A stretch of DNA of 64,000 nt from Nitratireductor sp. GTDB lineage: Bacteria > Pseudomonadota > Alphaproteobacteria > Rhizobiales > Rhizobiaceae. Below the pieces are notes generated by a model that saw only the letters and a program-made list of their open reading frames with translations, made no database searches and was not told where the DNA came from. The stretch is taken from assembly GCF_017794765.1 (NCBI RefSeq), contig NZ_CP051236.1, positions 1,269,619 to 1,333,618 of the forward strand, written 5' to 3'. This document shows, piece after piece, positions 19,192-29,990 of the stretch (the stretch's first letter is position 1; each line of letters opens with the position of its first letter). A program made the position numbers and the translations under genes.

Positions 19192-19393
19192 GGCTTGCAG
19201 CAGCGGCCGGTTTATTTATTCAACCAAGCCTTGCTTTTGACGCAATCTGCATCTATATCTTGCTCATCGAAATTGCTGTTGAACTTTGTTTTGCGCTGCC
19301 AAGCGCCCCTACGATCTTCCCTCAAATTCGAACTCTCTGGTGCACGGCCGCTGCCGGCATCAATTCCCTATGACGATTTGAAAGGAAAATCGT

Positions 19394-19603
19394 ATGACTA
19401 TTGGTACCGTAAAGTTCTTCAATGCCACCAAAGGTTTTGGTTTCATTGCTCCTGACAATGGCGACAATGATGTTTTCGTCCATATCTCTGCCGTCGAACG
19501 CGCCGGGATGCAGAACATCGTTGAAGGTCAGAAGCTGAGCTTCGACGTTGTGCAGGACCGCAAGTCCGGCAAGAGCGCTGCAGACAATCTGCAGGCAGCA
19601 TAG
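19394..19603 (+). CDS. cspA: Cold-shock-domain protein
   Basis: The 69-residue single OB-fold protein carries both RNA-binding motifs, KGFGFI (RNP1) and VFVHISA (RNP2). It binds single-stranded RNA or DNA and melts secondary structure. About 200 bases upstream hold no gene, as expected for the long leader of many csp genes. An intrinsic terminator follows. Confidence 0.94.
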   Translation: MTIGTVKFFNATKGFGFIAPDNGDNDVFVHISAVERAGMQNIVEGQKLSFDVVQDRKSGKSAADNLQAA

Positions 19604-19663
19604 TTTTCATCTCTGCGACGTGACCACGGATGTACTGGCACGGCGCATCGAGATGATCAGGAA

Positions 19664-19690
19664 GGTCGGGTTAGCGCCCGGCCTTTTTTT
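19664..19690 (+). terminator. Intrinsic terminator after cspA
   Basis: GGTCGGG (19664-19670) pairs with CCCGGCC (19677-19683) through one G-T wobble, and seven T residues follow. It separates cspA from the convergent ABC operon. Confidence 0.85.
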
Positions 19691-19714
19691 GTCGGATGCG
19701 CGAAAGACATCCAT

Positions 19715-21562
19715 TCAGATCCGGCCCGCTGAGCCGGAGGTGTTTATTTCCTTGCGGTCACCCCAGACCATGTGCCCGCCGCCAATGTCGTACGGGGTAT
19801 GCCGCGGCGGAACATAGTCCAGCCCATGCACGGGGCTCGGCAGATCCTCGGCCTTTTCCATAAAGGCGCGGCGGGGGCGTGACGGGTCGGCCACCGGCAC
19901 CGCCGCCATCAGCTTCTTCGTGTAATCATGCTGCGGGTTCTCAAATATCTGCGACCGGCTGCCCATCTCCACAAAGCGCCCCATATACATCACCGCCACA
20001 CGGTGGCTGATCTGTTCCACCACGGCCATATCGTGCGAGATGAAGAGATAGGACATTCCCGTCTCGTTCTGGATATCCTGCAAAAGATCGAGCACCTGCG
20101 CCTGGATCGAAACGTCCAGGGCGGCCACCGATTCATCCGCCACGATCAGTTTTGGCGAGAGGGATAGCGCCCGGGCGATGCAAATGCGCTGGCGCTGACC
20201 ACCGGAGAATTCATGCGGATAGCGCCGCATCTGATCGGTCGAAAGCCCGACGCGCTTGAAGAGATAGGCAACCCGGTCTTCCAGCTCACTGCCGCTTGCC
20301 AGTCCGTGAATTTGCAGCGGTTCAGCCACCAGATCGCCGACGCGCATACGCGGATCGAGCGAGGCATAGGGATCCTGAAAGATCATCTGCACGTCACGCA
20401 GCACCGGTCGCATGGCGCGTGGTCCAAGCCCGTACGTCGGTCGGCCACCAACGCGGATATCGCCCTGCCAGGGGATCAGGTTCAAAAGAGCCTTCCCGGT
20501 GGTTGACTTGCCGCAGCCCGATTCCCCCACCAGAGAAAGCGTCTCGCCCGGCATGATGTCGAAGGAGACACCCTCCACCGCATGCACGCGCTGCACCGGG
20601 CGTTGCAGGATGCCGCCCTTGATATCGAAGCGTACGGTAAGGTCTTTCACGGAAACCAGCGGTTCGGCGGTAAGCGGCTTTTCTGGCCCTGTTCCGGGGC
20701 GGGCCGCCACGCGTTTTGGCTCCGTGGTGCCGGTCATCTCTCCCAACCGAGGCACGGCAGCAAGAAGCTCACTTGTATAAGCGTGCTCGGGCTTTGAGAA
20801 AATCACACTGGCGGGGCTGTGCTCCACCATGCGCCCATGCTGCATCACCAGCACGTCGTCGGCCATCTCCGCCACCACGCCCATATCATGCGTGATCATG
20901 ATCACGGAGATGCCGAGATCCGCCTGAAGCTTGCGGATCAGCGCCAGTATCTGCGCCTGCACGGTCACGTCCAGCGCCGTGGTTGGTTCGTCGGCAATCA
21001 GGATCTGCGGGCTTTGCGCCAGCGCCATGGCGATCACGACGCGCTGGCGCATGCCACCCGAAAGCTCGTGCGGATATTGCTTGAGCCGCCGCTCCGGCTC
21101 GGGAATCTGCACCTGGTCGAGCAATTCAAGCGCGCGGGACCGGATGGTACTGTCCGAAAGCCCGCCATGAGCGGAAATCGCTCCCGAAAGTTGCTTTCCC
21201 ACGGAGAGCACAGGGTTGAGTGAGGTCATCGGCTCCTGAAAGATCATGCCGATATGACGACCGCGCACCTGCCGCATTTCGGCTTCGGAGAGGGCGAGGA
21301 TGTCGCGCCCTGCCAGACTGGCCGTCCCTGCCGAGACGCGCGCCATGGGCTTTGGCAGAAGCTGCATCAGCGAGAGCGCGGTCATGGATTTGCCCGACCC
21401 GCTTTCGCCTGCGATACAGAGTGTCTTACCGCTTTCCAGCGTGAAGGACAGGTCGTCGACGACCGTGCGCGCGCCGCTCGGTGTGGCCACCTGCACGGTG
21501 AGCCCGCTTACCTCCAGAAGTCCTGTGCCTGCTGTCATGTTCATGGCGCGCGCTTTGGTCAT
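19715..21562 (-). CDS. Dipeptide/glutathione-type ABC transporter, fused double ATPase (DppD-DppF / GsiA type)
   Basis: The 615-residue protein is a tandem of two ABC ATPases: GESGSGKS and LSGGMRQRV in the first half, GESGCGKST and FSGGQRQRI in the second. Each half also has an oligopeptide C-terminal extension. I chose ATG 21562 because AGAAGG lies five bases upstream; the longer frame would overlap the upstream gene. It drives the DppB-DppC permease of the same operon and is its last gene, 10 bases after the formamidase gene. Confidence 0.94.
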   Translation of the reverse strand: MTKARAMNMTAGTGLLEVSGLTVQVATPSGARTVVDDLSFTLESGKTLCIAGESGSGKSMTALSLMQLLPKPMARVSAGTASLAGRDILALSEAEMRQVRGRHIGMIFQEPMTSLNPVLSVGKQLSGAISAHGGLSDSTIRSRALELLDQVQIPEPERRLKQYPHELSGGMRQRVVIAMALAQSPQILIADEPTTALDVTVQAQILALIRKLQADLGISVIMITHDMGVVAEMADDVLVMQHGRMVEHSPASVIFSKPEHAYTSELLAAVPRLGEMTGTTEPKRVAARPGTGPEKPLTAEPLVSVKDLTVRFDIKGGILQRPVQRVHAVEGVSFDIMPGETLSLVGESGCGKSTTGKALLNLIPWQGDIRVGGRPTYGLGPRAMRPVLRDVQMIFQDPYASLDPRMRVGDLVAEPLQIHGLASGSELEDRVAYLFKRVGLSTDQMRRYPHEFSGGQRQRICIARALSLSPKLIVADESVAALDVSIQAQVLDLLQDIQNETGMSYLFISHDMAVVEQISHRVAVMYMGRFVEMGSRSQIFENPQHDYTKKLMAAVPVADPSRPRRAFMEKAEDLPSPVHGLDYVPPRHTPYDIGGGHMVWGDRKEINTSGSAGRI

Positions 21563-21572
21563 TCGGTCCTTC

Positions 21573-22517
21573 TCACGAAAAGACAACACGTGGGAAGTAG
21601 AACGAGACCACCCAGTTGGGCTGGTCGACGATCTCGCTGATGCGCAGGTCGCCGCAGACCGAACACAGCATGTAAGCGTCTTCGGGCGAGAGCCCGCGCG
21701 TGGCGCACAGAAGGTCGATCATGCCGGAAAGGGCGGCCCGCGCCCCCTCCATGAGGTCGGAGCCGATGCCGGTCGTCACCTCATAGCCTTCCGCATCCAG
21801 ATGCCGCGTCACTGGCCCCGGCGTGGTGAAGCGCGGCATGGCAAGGTTTGCGCCCTTCACCACGTCCAGCTTCACCGCCACGTTCATCTGGCTTTCGATG
21901 GCCGTGCCGCACACTTCGCCATCGCCCTGTGCGGCGTGGGTATCGCCGATGGAGAACAGCGCCCCCTCCACCTCGACCGGCAGATAGAGCGTGGTGCCCG
22001 CTGCCAGATCGCGAATGTCGAGATTGCCTCCCATGCGCCGGGGCGGCACCACCGAGTGCAGACCCGGCTCCGCCGGTGCCAGCCCGATGGTTCCGGCAAA
22101 GGGTTTCAGCGGCACACGGCCATGCTTGCCAAAGGCCGCCGGCTCAAGGCTTGCCGCGTCATAGTTCCACAGCGTTAGCGCCGGGTCCTTGAACTGGTCC
22201 GCCAGGAGCCCGAAACCCGGAATGTTCGCCGTCCAGCCGAAGCCGGACGGTTTGAACGAGAGGATTTCCACTTTTAGTGCATCGCCCGGCTTGGCCCCTT
22301 CCACATAGATGGGGCCGTTGACCGGGTTGACCTTGGAGAAATCCAGCGTGGCGATATCGTCCACGGTGCTGTCGGGCGAAAAGTGGCCGGAGCCGGAATC
22401 GAGACACTCGAATTCCAGCGTCGAGCCCGGCGTCACCCTTTCGGCGGGCGGGATCGAATGATCCCACCCAAAATGGTGATGGCGCCCGTGAATGGTGTAG
22501 TCGCAGTTACTGCACAT
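21573..22517 (-). CDS. Acetamidase/formamidase family protein
   Basis: About 314 residues, with the FmdA/AmdA fold: HHHFGWDHSIPP, FECLDSGSGHFSP, GDTHAAQGDGEVCGTAIE and a C-terminal ISEIVD segment. The family hydrolyses small amides (formamide, acetamide) to ammonia and the acid. Either Met22517 or a Met 21 bases upstream could start it; both overlap the upstream binding-protein gene, and neither has a strong ribosome-binding site. Its place among amide-sensor, antiterminator and peptide-type transport genes suggests that it cleaves an imported amide. Confidence 0.88.
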   Translation of the reverse strand: MCSNCDYTIHGRHHHFGWDHSIPPAERVTPGSTLEFECLDSGSGHFSPDSTVDDIATLDFSKVNPVNGPIYVEGAKPGDALKVEILSFKPSGFGWTANIPGFGLLADQFKDPALTLWNYDAASLEPAAFGKHGRVPLKPFAGTIGLAPAEPGLHSVVPPRRMGGNLDIRDLAAGTTLYLPVEVEGALFSIGDTHAAQGDGEVCGTAIESQMNVAVKLDVVKGANLAMPRFTTPGPVTRHLDAEGYEVTTGIGSDLMEGARAALSGMIDLLCATRGLSPEDAYMLCSVCGDLRISEIVDQPNWVVSFYFPRVVFS

Positions 22518-24135
22518 CTTTGGCAAAAACCTCGTCATAGTGGACGGGAATGTGCACCGGATCGACGAACAGCTTGTCGTCGCCGCCGATGCGTTCAGAG
22601 CGGATAGTGAAGCGCTCTTCGTTGAAGATCGGCGCCCAGGGGGCGTCTTCCATCACCTTCAGATAGATGTCGCGCCACATGGCCTCGCGCTCGCCGGCCT
22701 TTTCCGGGTCGACCATGGCATCGGCGTCCTTCGCCATGGCATCGAGATCCTCGTTGCAATACCAGGCCCAGTTCCAGCCGCCCGGCACCGCGCCGTCGCA
22801 GCCGAGGATTGGACCGTAGAAGTTGGACGGATCAGGGAAGTCGGCAATCCACGCCATGCCGCCCGACCAGATCATCGGGGCCTGGTCTTCTTCGCCGCCA
22901 GCGGCAATCACATTGGCCTGCGCCAGCGACTTGATGGAGGCATTGATGCCGATGGCCTTCAGATCCTGCTGGATCGCCTGCGCGATACGCGGCTGCGGGT
23001 CGGTGTTCATGACGTAGAGTTCGGTCTCGAACCCGTCGGCAAGCCCGGCCTCGGCCAGAAGCGCCTTTGCCGCTTCCGGATCATAGGCATAGCCCTCATA
23101 ATCCTTGGCATAGCCCGGCATGGAGGGCGGCAGAGGCTGGTTGGCGGCAACGGCGCGGCCATTGATGATGCGCAGGATGCGGTCCTTGTTGATGGCCATG
23201 TTCACGGCCTTGCGCACTTCCGGCTTGTCGAAGGGCTCCATCTTCACATTCATGGTCACATAGCCGGTGTGAAGCTGGCCGCCCTGAATGATCAGATCCT
23301 TGAATTTGGGGTCGTTCTTCACCTCGATGAACTTTGCCGGCGGAATGCCGTCGCCCGGCACGTCCACTTCACCGTTCTGCAGGCGCAGGAGGGCCACAAC
23401 CGGCTCCTGACCCACCTCAAAAATAATCTGGTCGAGCTTCGGCACGCCGGGGTTCCAGTAGTCTTCGAAGCGCTCGAAGACGAGGCGCTGGCCGAGCGTC
23501 CATTCCGCCAGCCTGAACGCGCCGGAGCCGACGGGATGCTTGCCGAAGTCCGCACCGTGTTTTTCGACTTCTTCCTTCGGCACCACATGGGCGAAGTTGA
23601 GCGCCAGCACATGCAGGAAGGTCGCATCAGGCCGCGAGAGCTCGAACTTGATGGTGTGATCGTCCACCACGGTGATGCCCGATAGCCCGTCCGCATCGCC
23701 GCTGGAGGCTTCTTCAAAGCCCTTGATGGAACCGAAGAAGCCGGCACCGGGGCTCTGGGTCTTAGGGTTCACCGTGCGCTCAATGGAGTATTTCACATCC
23801 TCGGCGGTCAGGTCGCGGCCATTGTGGAATTTCACGCCGTCACGCAGCTTGAAGGTGAAGACCGTTCCGTCGTCGGAAATCTCATAGGATTCGGCGATCT
23901 CCGGGCGCAGCTCGGTGGTGCCGGGCACATAATCCATCAGCCCGTCGAACAGCGATTTGATCATCGACCAGTTCTGCCAGTCATAGCCGATGGCCGGATC
24001 GAGCGTGGAGACGTCATCCTTGTAGGTCACGGTCATGGAGCCGCCCTGCTTGATATCCTGCGCAAAAGCAGGGGCCAGCATGGCGGAGGTGGAAAGGGCA
24101 GCGGCGGCAACGCCGGCCAGAAGCAGATTTCTCAT
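22507..24135 (-). CDS. ABC transporter substrate-binding protein, family 5 (DppA/OppA type)
   Basis: The 542-residue periplasmic protein has a signal peptide (cleavage near AFA-QDIK, residue 25). It carries the family 5 signature region KFHNGRDLTAEDVKYSIERTV and later VRKAVNMAINKDRI. It captures peptides or other amide-linked solutes for DppB-DppC. It lies 46 bases after the permease gene and overlaps the start of the formamidase gene. The ligand is not readable from sequence. Confidence 0.92.
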   Translation of the reverse strand: MRNLLLAGVAAAALSTSAMLAPAFAQDIKQGGSMTVTYKDDVSTLDPAIGYDWQNWSMIKSLFDGLMDYVPGTTELRPEIAESYEISDDGTVFTFKLRDGVKFHNGRDLTAEDVKYSIERTVNPKTQSPGAGFFGSIKGFEEASSGDADGLSGITVVDDHTIKFELSRPDATFLHVLALNFAHVVPKEEVEKHGADFGKHPVGSGAFRLAEWTLGQRLVFERFEDYWNPGVPKLDQIIFEVGQEPVVALLRLQNGEVDVPGDGIPPAKFIEVKNDPKFKDLIIQGGQLHTGYVTMNVKMEPFDKPEVRKAVNMAINKDRILRIINGRAVAANQPLPPSMPGYAKDYEGYAYDPEAAKALLAEAGLADGFETELYVMNTDPQPRIAQAIQQDLKAIGINASIKSLAQANVIAAGGEEDQAPMIWSGGMAWIADFPDPSNFYGPILGCDGAVPGGWNWAWYCNEDLDAMAKDADAMVDPEKAGEREAMWRDIYLKVMEDAPWAPIFNEERFTIRSERIGGDDKLFVDPVHIPVHYDEVFAKDVQ

Positions 24136-24181
24136 CTCAAGTGTTCCTTTCTCTGGTGCTGCACATTTTGTTGGTCCTGCA

Positions 24182-25102
24182 TCAGCGCAGCTTGATGCGC
24201 GGGTCGATCAACGGAGTGATCAGATCGGCAAGCAGATTGCCGAGCACGATGGCGCAGGCCGAAACCAGCGTGACGCCCATGATGATCGGTATGTCGACGC
24301 GCTGGATTGCCTGCCAGGCGAGCTGGCCGATGCCCGGCCAGCCAAACACGCTTTCCACCACCACAATGCCCGACATGAAGAGCCCGATGTCGATGCCGAT
24401 CATGGCGATGATGGGCAGGATGGCGTTGGGCAGCGCATGGCCGAAAAGAACTCTTGCGCGGGTCAGACCGGTGGCGCGCGCAGTGCGAATATAGTCCTGG
24501 CGCAGAACGTCGATCAGCGACGAACGCATCATGCGCGAATACCAGCCGGCCCCCAGAAAGCCGAGCGTGATGGAGGGCAGGATGAGATGTGCGAAGGTGC
24601 CGTAGCCGCCGATGGGGAACCAGCCGAGTTTCACCGCAAACACGTAGAGCAGCAGAATGCCGATCACGAATTGCGGGGCCGAAACACCCACGAAAGAGGC
24701 GATCATTAGCGTGTCGTCGGTGCGCGAGCCGCGCTTCAGCGCTGCCACCACGCCCATGGTCAGGCCCAGAACGAGTTCGCAGAAGATCGCACCCACCATC
24801 AAAAGAAGGCTTGCGGGCAGGCGGGAAGCAATGAGTTCGGAAACTTCTGTCTTTTGCAGATAGGAGCGGCCGAGATCCCCGTTCAAAAGTCCGCCGAGAT
24901 AGCGCAGATATTGCTCATAAAAGGGGAGGTTCAGCCCAAGCTGTTCGCGGATGTTCTCCACCGTCGCAGCGGTCGCGCTGCGGCCGGCGATCTGGCGCGC
25001 GGGGTCGGCTGGCACGAGATAGAGCAGCACGAAGGTCACGAAGCTGATGCCGAGCAGGATCAGCGCGGTCTGGATCAGGCGGCGGGCGACATAGGCAAGC
25101 AT
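24182..25102 (-). CDS. Dipeptide-type ABC transporter permease (DppB type)
   Basis: The 306-residue permease has six membrane helices, the N-terminal RRLIQTALILLGISFVTF segment of DppB, and an EAA-type loop (ARATGLTRARVLFGHALPNA) that docks the ATPase. Its start overlaps the stop of the second permease by one base (TGATG). Confidence 0.93.
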   Translation of the reverse strand: MLAYVARRLIQTALILLGISFVTFVLLYLVPADPARQIAGRSATAATVENIREQLGLNLPFYEQYLRYLGGLLNGDLGRSYLQKTEVSELIASRLPASLLLMVGAIFCELVLGLTMGVVAALKRGSRTDDTLMIASFVGVSAPQFVIGILLLYVFAVKLGWFPIGGYGTFAHLILPSITLGFLGAGWYSRMMRSSLIDVLRQDYIRTARATGLTRARVLFGHALPNAILPIIAMIGIDIGLFMSGIVVVESVFGWPGIGQLAWQAIQRVDIPIIMGVTLVSACAIVLGNLLADLITPLIDPRIKLR

Positions 25103-25992
25103 CAGTGGCGCCCCTGCTGTGTCGGGTCGAGAATGTCGCGCAGCGCGTCACCCACAAGGTTGAAGGCCAGTGCCAGCGCGAGGATGGCAACGCCCGGAAT
25201 GAAGACGAGCCAGGGCGCGGAGGTGAAATAGGTCTGGTTCTCGAAGATGATGTTGCCCCAGGAGGGAATGGGCGGCTGAACGCCGATGCCGAGGAAGGAA
25301 AGCGTTGCCTCCAGAAGCACGGTGGTGGCGATCCCGAGCGTCGCCCACACGATGATCGTGGAGAGCAGGTGCGGCAGGATATGGCGGAACAGGATGCGGC
25401 CTGCGCCTGCACCCATAGCGCGTTCGGCCACCACGAAATCGCGTTCGGCGATGGAGCGTGTCTCGGTATAGGTCACGCGTGCGATCTGCACCCAGTTCAC
25501 CATGGCGATCACCATTGCGACAATCCACAGGCTTGGGCTGAAAATCGCCGCCAGAACGATAGCCAGAAGCAGCGCCGGAAAAGCCATCATCAGATCGGTG
25601 AAGCGCATCAGCACCGTGTCGACCCAGCCGCGAAAATAGCCGGCCGATATGCCCACCGCGGAGCCGATCACCACGGCGATGCCATTGGCCACCACGCCGA
25701 TGATCAGCGATGTCTGCGCGCCATAGATCAGGCGGCTGAAGAGATCGCGTCCCACGAGATCGGTGCCGAACCAGAACTGCGCATTGGGGGGCAGCGGTGC
25801 ACCCTCGATGGTCAGCCCTTCGAAAAATTGCTCATAGGGATTGTAGGGTGCAAGCCACGGCGCAAAGACTGCGGCCAGAACCACCACCGCGATGATGATG
25901 AGCCCTGTCAGCGCCAGAGGCCGGCGCAGGAGACGCATCACTACCGAAGGCGTTTCGGCCCCGGTGTTCTTTTCAGCGAGTGTTTGTGACAT
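25102..25992 (-). CDS. Dipeptide-type ABC transporter permease (DppC type)
   Basis: The 296-residue permease starts at MSQTLAEK; the longer frame would run 37 residues into the ANTAR gene. The DppC N-terminal segment (RRPLALTGLIIIAVV), FGTDLVGRDLFSR and the EAA loop (AERAMGAGAGRILFRHILPH) are present. It overlaps the ANTAR gene by 20 bases and its stop touches the dppB-like start, so the genes are one transcript. Confidence 0.93.
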   Translation of the reverse strand: MSQTLAEKNTGAETPSVVMRLLRRPLALTGLIIIAVVVLAAVFAPWLAPYNPYEQFFEGLTIEGAPLPPNAQFWFGTDLVGRDLFSRLIYGAQTSLIIGVVANGIAVVIGSAVGISAGYFRGWVDTVLMRFTDLMMAFPALLLAIVLAAIFSPSLWIVAMVIAMVNWVQIARVTYTETRSIAERDFVVAERAMGAGAGRILFRHILPHLLSTIIVWATLGIATTVLLEATLSFLGIGVQPPIPSWGNIIFENQTYFTSAPWLVFIPGVAILALALAFNLVGDALRDILDPTQQGRH

Positions 25993-26590
25993 TCGTCCGT
26001 CCGTCTGTGTCGAAGCCGGCCACCACGCCACCGGCGGCTTTCTCGATCGAACGTCGCTCTGCCATGGCGGTCCTGCGAAGATGGTTGTAGGCGGTTTCGG
26101 CATCGCAATTGTGCTTCAGCATCAGTATGGCCGTCGCCTCGGCCACAACCTGCCTTTGGGCGAGCTGCTCCTTCAGTCGGGCAATCTCTTCCGTCTGTGC
26201 GGTGCGCCGCAGAAACCCCTGGCTTGCCACCACAAGCGCGCTGTAAAGTCCGGCGCTGCCGATGGGCTTCAAGAGCTGAGCATCCGCGCCCTGGCCAATC
26301 GTCCATGCGATGCGGCCCGGGGCTTCGGAGCCGATCAGTGCAATGATCGGCATGGGCGCCAGCCCCGGTGCCCAGGGAAACTGCTCGTCATAACCCATAT
26401 CGGCATCGATCAGGAGCACATTGAAATCGCGCATCGCCCCGCTCTCTTCCAGCGTCGGCCAGGCCTGTTCGGCCGCGATGCCGATACGGGCGCATTGGGC
26501 GGACAGCGCGTCCACATTCTGGTGCGGCCGGTGCAGGATCAGCGCCCGCCAGCCGACGAAATTGGGCGTATGTGCAAGGGCCGGGCTCAT
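25973..26590 (-). CDS. amiR: AmiR-like ANTAR-domain transcription antiterminator
   Basis: The 205-residue protein has an N-terminal receiver-like domain (ALILHRPHQNVDAL, VLLIDADMG, about 15-125). A coiled-coil linker (RLKEQLAQRQ) and a C-terminal ANTAR domain (about 140-190: VVAEATAILMLKHNCDAETA, then YNHLRRTAM) follow. ANTAR domains bind nascent RNA and prevent termination. In Pseudomonas, AmiR is held inactive by AmiC until an amide binds AmiC. Here the amiC-like gene directly precedes it with an ATGA overlap (26587-26590), and transport genes follow. This supports ligand-controlled antitermination. The receiver half looks like a non-phosphorylated AmiR-type domain. Confidence 0.88.
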   Translation of the reverse strand: MSPALAHTPNFVGWRALILHRPHQNVDALSAQCARIGIAAEQAWPTLEESGAMRDFNVLLIDADMGYDEQFPWAPGLAPMPIIALIGSEAPGRIAWTIGQGADAQLLKPIGSAGLYSALVVASQGFLRRTAQTEEIARLKEQLAQRQVVAEATAILMLKHNCDAETAYNHLRRTAMAERRSIEKAAGGVVAGFDTDGRTNVTNTR

Positions 26591-27747
26591 CGCACCACCC
26601 TTAGCTGCCGCGCATCGGCGGCGGTGCCCGCATAGAGCCGGTCAAGCGGCGTTGCGGTCAGGAACGGGTCGGGCGCAATGGCCTCTGGGCAATAGTGAAC
26701 GATTTCGAAATCGCCGTCGGTGCGTGTGCGGCCTATATGGGCGAAAAGGCTCACATGATTGGTTGCGCGGTCGACGCGCAAAGACCCCAGCGGTGTTATG
26801 GTCTGGTGGTTTCTTGCTGCTTCCAGAACACCCTGTGCGTCGTCGCTGCCTGTCTTGCGGATCGCCTCGGCGATCGTTACCACGGCCGCATAGGCCTGCA
26901 CGAAAAATGCGTCTGCCACCTGTGTCGGATTTTCGGCCTTCATGCGGGCGGCAAACCGATCATTTTCCTCGCTTGCCAGCGCCCGGAAATAGCTTGAAAC
27001 CGTATAGTGCCCGGCGGCATCGACTCCCAGCCGCACTGTTTCGTTTTCACACAGATTGCAGCTCACCACAGGGCAGTTTTCCGGCAGGAAAGCCGGATCC
27101 TCCTGTCCGAGCGCCCGATAGGCGGCGAGGAAGGCATAGGAGGAATTGCCAATCAGATTGTTGAGAATGAAGTCCGGACGTTTCTCGCGGATTTCATCGA
27201 TGAGATGTCCAATGTCATCATCGCCAATCGGCACGTAGCGCTCGCCCAATACGCTGCCGCCCGAACGGGTCAGAACGTCACGGGCAATGCGGTTGGTTTC
27301 CCATCCCCAGATATAATTCGCGCCTGTCAGGAAGCCGCGACCGCCGAAGCGTGGAACAATGTAATCGAGCAGTGGCACGAGCTGCTGGTTGGCGCAGGCT
27401 GCGATGTAGACAAGGTTTTCCGAGACCTCGAAACCCTCATAGACACAAGGGTACCAGAGCAGCGCGTCGAGCTTTTCGACGACGGGGATCACCTCCTTGC
27501 GGCTCCATGATGTGGTGCAGCCGACAATGTGCTGCGCGCCCGTCTGACGGATGAGATCGCGGCAAAGCTCCGCGTAGCGGTCAGCATTCCCCTTCGGGTC
27601 TGCGTGGTGGGCTTCGAGCTGGAAAGGGTAGGTGTCATCGGCGTTGATGTCGGCCACAGCCGCCAGAGCGCCAAAATAGCCCTGCTCGGCCGGGCGGCTG
27701 TAGCCACCGGAACGCGAAAACAGGACGCCGATCGGATAAGTTTTCAC
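26587..27747 (-). CDS. amiC: AmiC-like periplasmic-binding-fold amide sensor (cytoplasmic)
   Basis: The 386-residue protein starts at GTG 27747, preceded by GGGGA with correct spacing; the sequence opens KTYPIGVLFSRSG. It has no signal peptide, which fits a cytoplasmic sensor like Pseudomonas AmiC rather than a transporter receptor. Family features are the two-lobe type I fold with VGCTTSWSRKEVIPVVE, LLWYPCVYEGFE, and GANYIWGWETNR, shared with AmiC and urea/short-chain amide receptors. It is the first gene of the seven-gene operon, 21 bases downstream of a terminator-like hairpin. It probably senses an amide or urea-like compound and releases AmiR. Confidence 0.87.
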   Translation of the reverse strand: MKTYPIGVLFSRSGGYSRPAEQGYFGALAAVADINADDTYPFQLEAHHADPKGNADRYAELCRDLIRQTGAQHIVGCTTSWSRKEVIPVVEKLDALLWYPCVYEGFEVSENLVYIAACANQQLVPLLDYIVPRFGGRGFLTGANYIWGWETNRIARDVLTRSGGSVLGERYVPIGDDDIGHLIDEIREKRPDFILNNLIGNSSYAFLAAYRALGQEDPAFLPENCPVVSCNLCENETVRLGVDAAGHYTVSSYFRALASEENDRFAARMKAENPTQVADAFFVQAYAAVVTIAEAIRKTGSDDAQGVLEAARNHQTITPLGSLRVDRATNHVSLFAHIGRTRTDGDFEIVHYCPEAIAPDPFLTATPLDRLYAGTAADARQLRVVR

Positions 27748-27768
27748 ACTCGTTCCCCAAAACGCAAA

Positions 27769-27806
27769 GGGCCCCGACGGGAACAACAATATTCCCGGCG
27801 AGGCCC
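27769..27806 (-). promoter_or_regulatory. Terminator-like leader hairpin (candidate antitermination target) before amiC
   Basis: On the minus strand GGGCCTCGCCGGGAA (27806-27792) pairs with TTCCCGTCGGGGCCC (27783-27769): 15 positions with one mismatch and one G-T, around an 8-base loop. It is followed by TTTGCGTTTT. No gene lies upstream on this strand before the divergent operon, so the hairpin can only act inside the leader, 21 bases before the GTG start. An attenuator controlled by the AmiR-like protein is the natural reading. Confidence 0.65.
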
Positions 27807-27832
27807 AGATGCCAAAATCTTATTATCGCTCA

Positions 27833-27860
27833 AGCCTAGCTGGCGAAACGAAACTGTCAA
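27833..27860 (-). promoter_or_regulatory. Candidate promoter of the amiC operon
   Basis: On the minus strand TTGACA (27860-27855) is followed after 16 bases by TAGGCT (27838-27833). This would start transcription near 27826, about 20 bases before the leader hairpin. The -10 match is weak. Confidence 0.4.
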
Positions 27861-27958
27861 GCCATCCGGCATGATCATTTTATCTCCCGTCATGAACGCG
27901 CTCAGAGCGGGACTGCACGGCAGCAAGAACCTATTTCACGCTTCTCAATGATAATTTA

Positions 27959-27989
27959 TTGACAAAATGTCTGGAAATGTTTTCTTTTA
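27959..27989 (+). promoter_or_regulatory. Candidate promoter of the plus-strand peptide ABC operon
   Basis: TTGACA at 27959-27964 is followed by an AT-rich stretch around 27982-27989 at -10 distance, about 120 bases before the first gene. The -10 is not a good match. The 365-bp region between the two divergent operons holds no gene. Confidence 0.3.
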
Positions 27990-28112
27990 CTGGCAGGGCC
28001 GCTCACGAAAGCGCGGAATTCATGCGACTGCCACCCATCTGGTCTAAAGACTAGGGCCAGGCGCAACCGGGTTCAATGGGTTTTTCGGCCTGTCCTTCAG
28101 ATGGGAGTATCT

Positions 28113-29951
<1,839 letters not shown>

Positions 29952-29990
29952 TCACTGGAACACAAACGCAAAAGAAACGGAGGACTTTTC

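Noticed and set aside
27807-27960. Search for the paired AxxGxx hexaloop hairpins of ANTAR target RNAs
   Set aside because: One small stem, AGAT-TTTGGC-ATCT, has a hexaloop with G at position 4 but lacks the conserved A at position 1, and I found no partner; not called as a feature.
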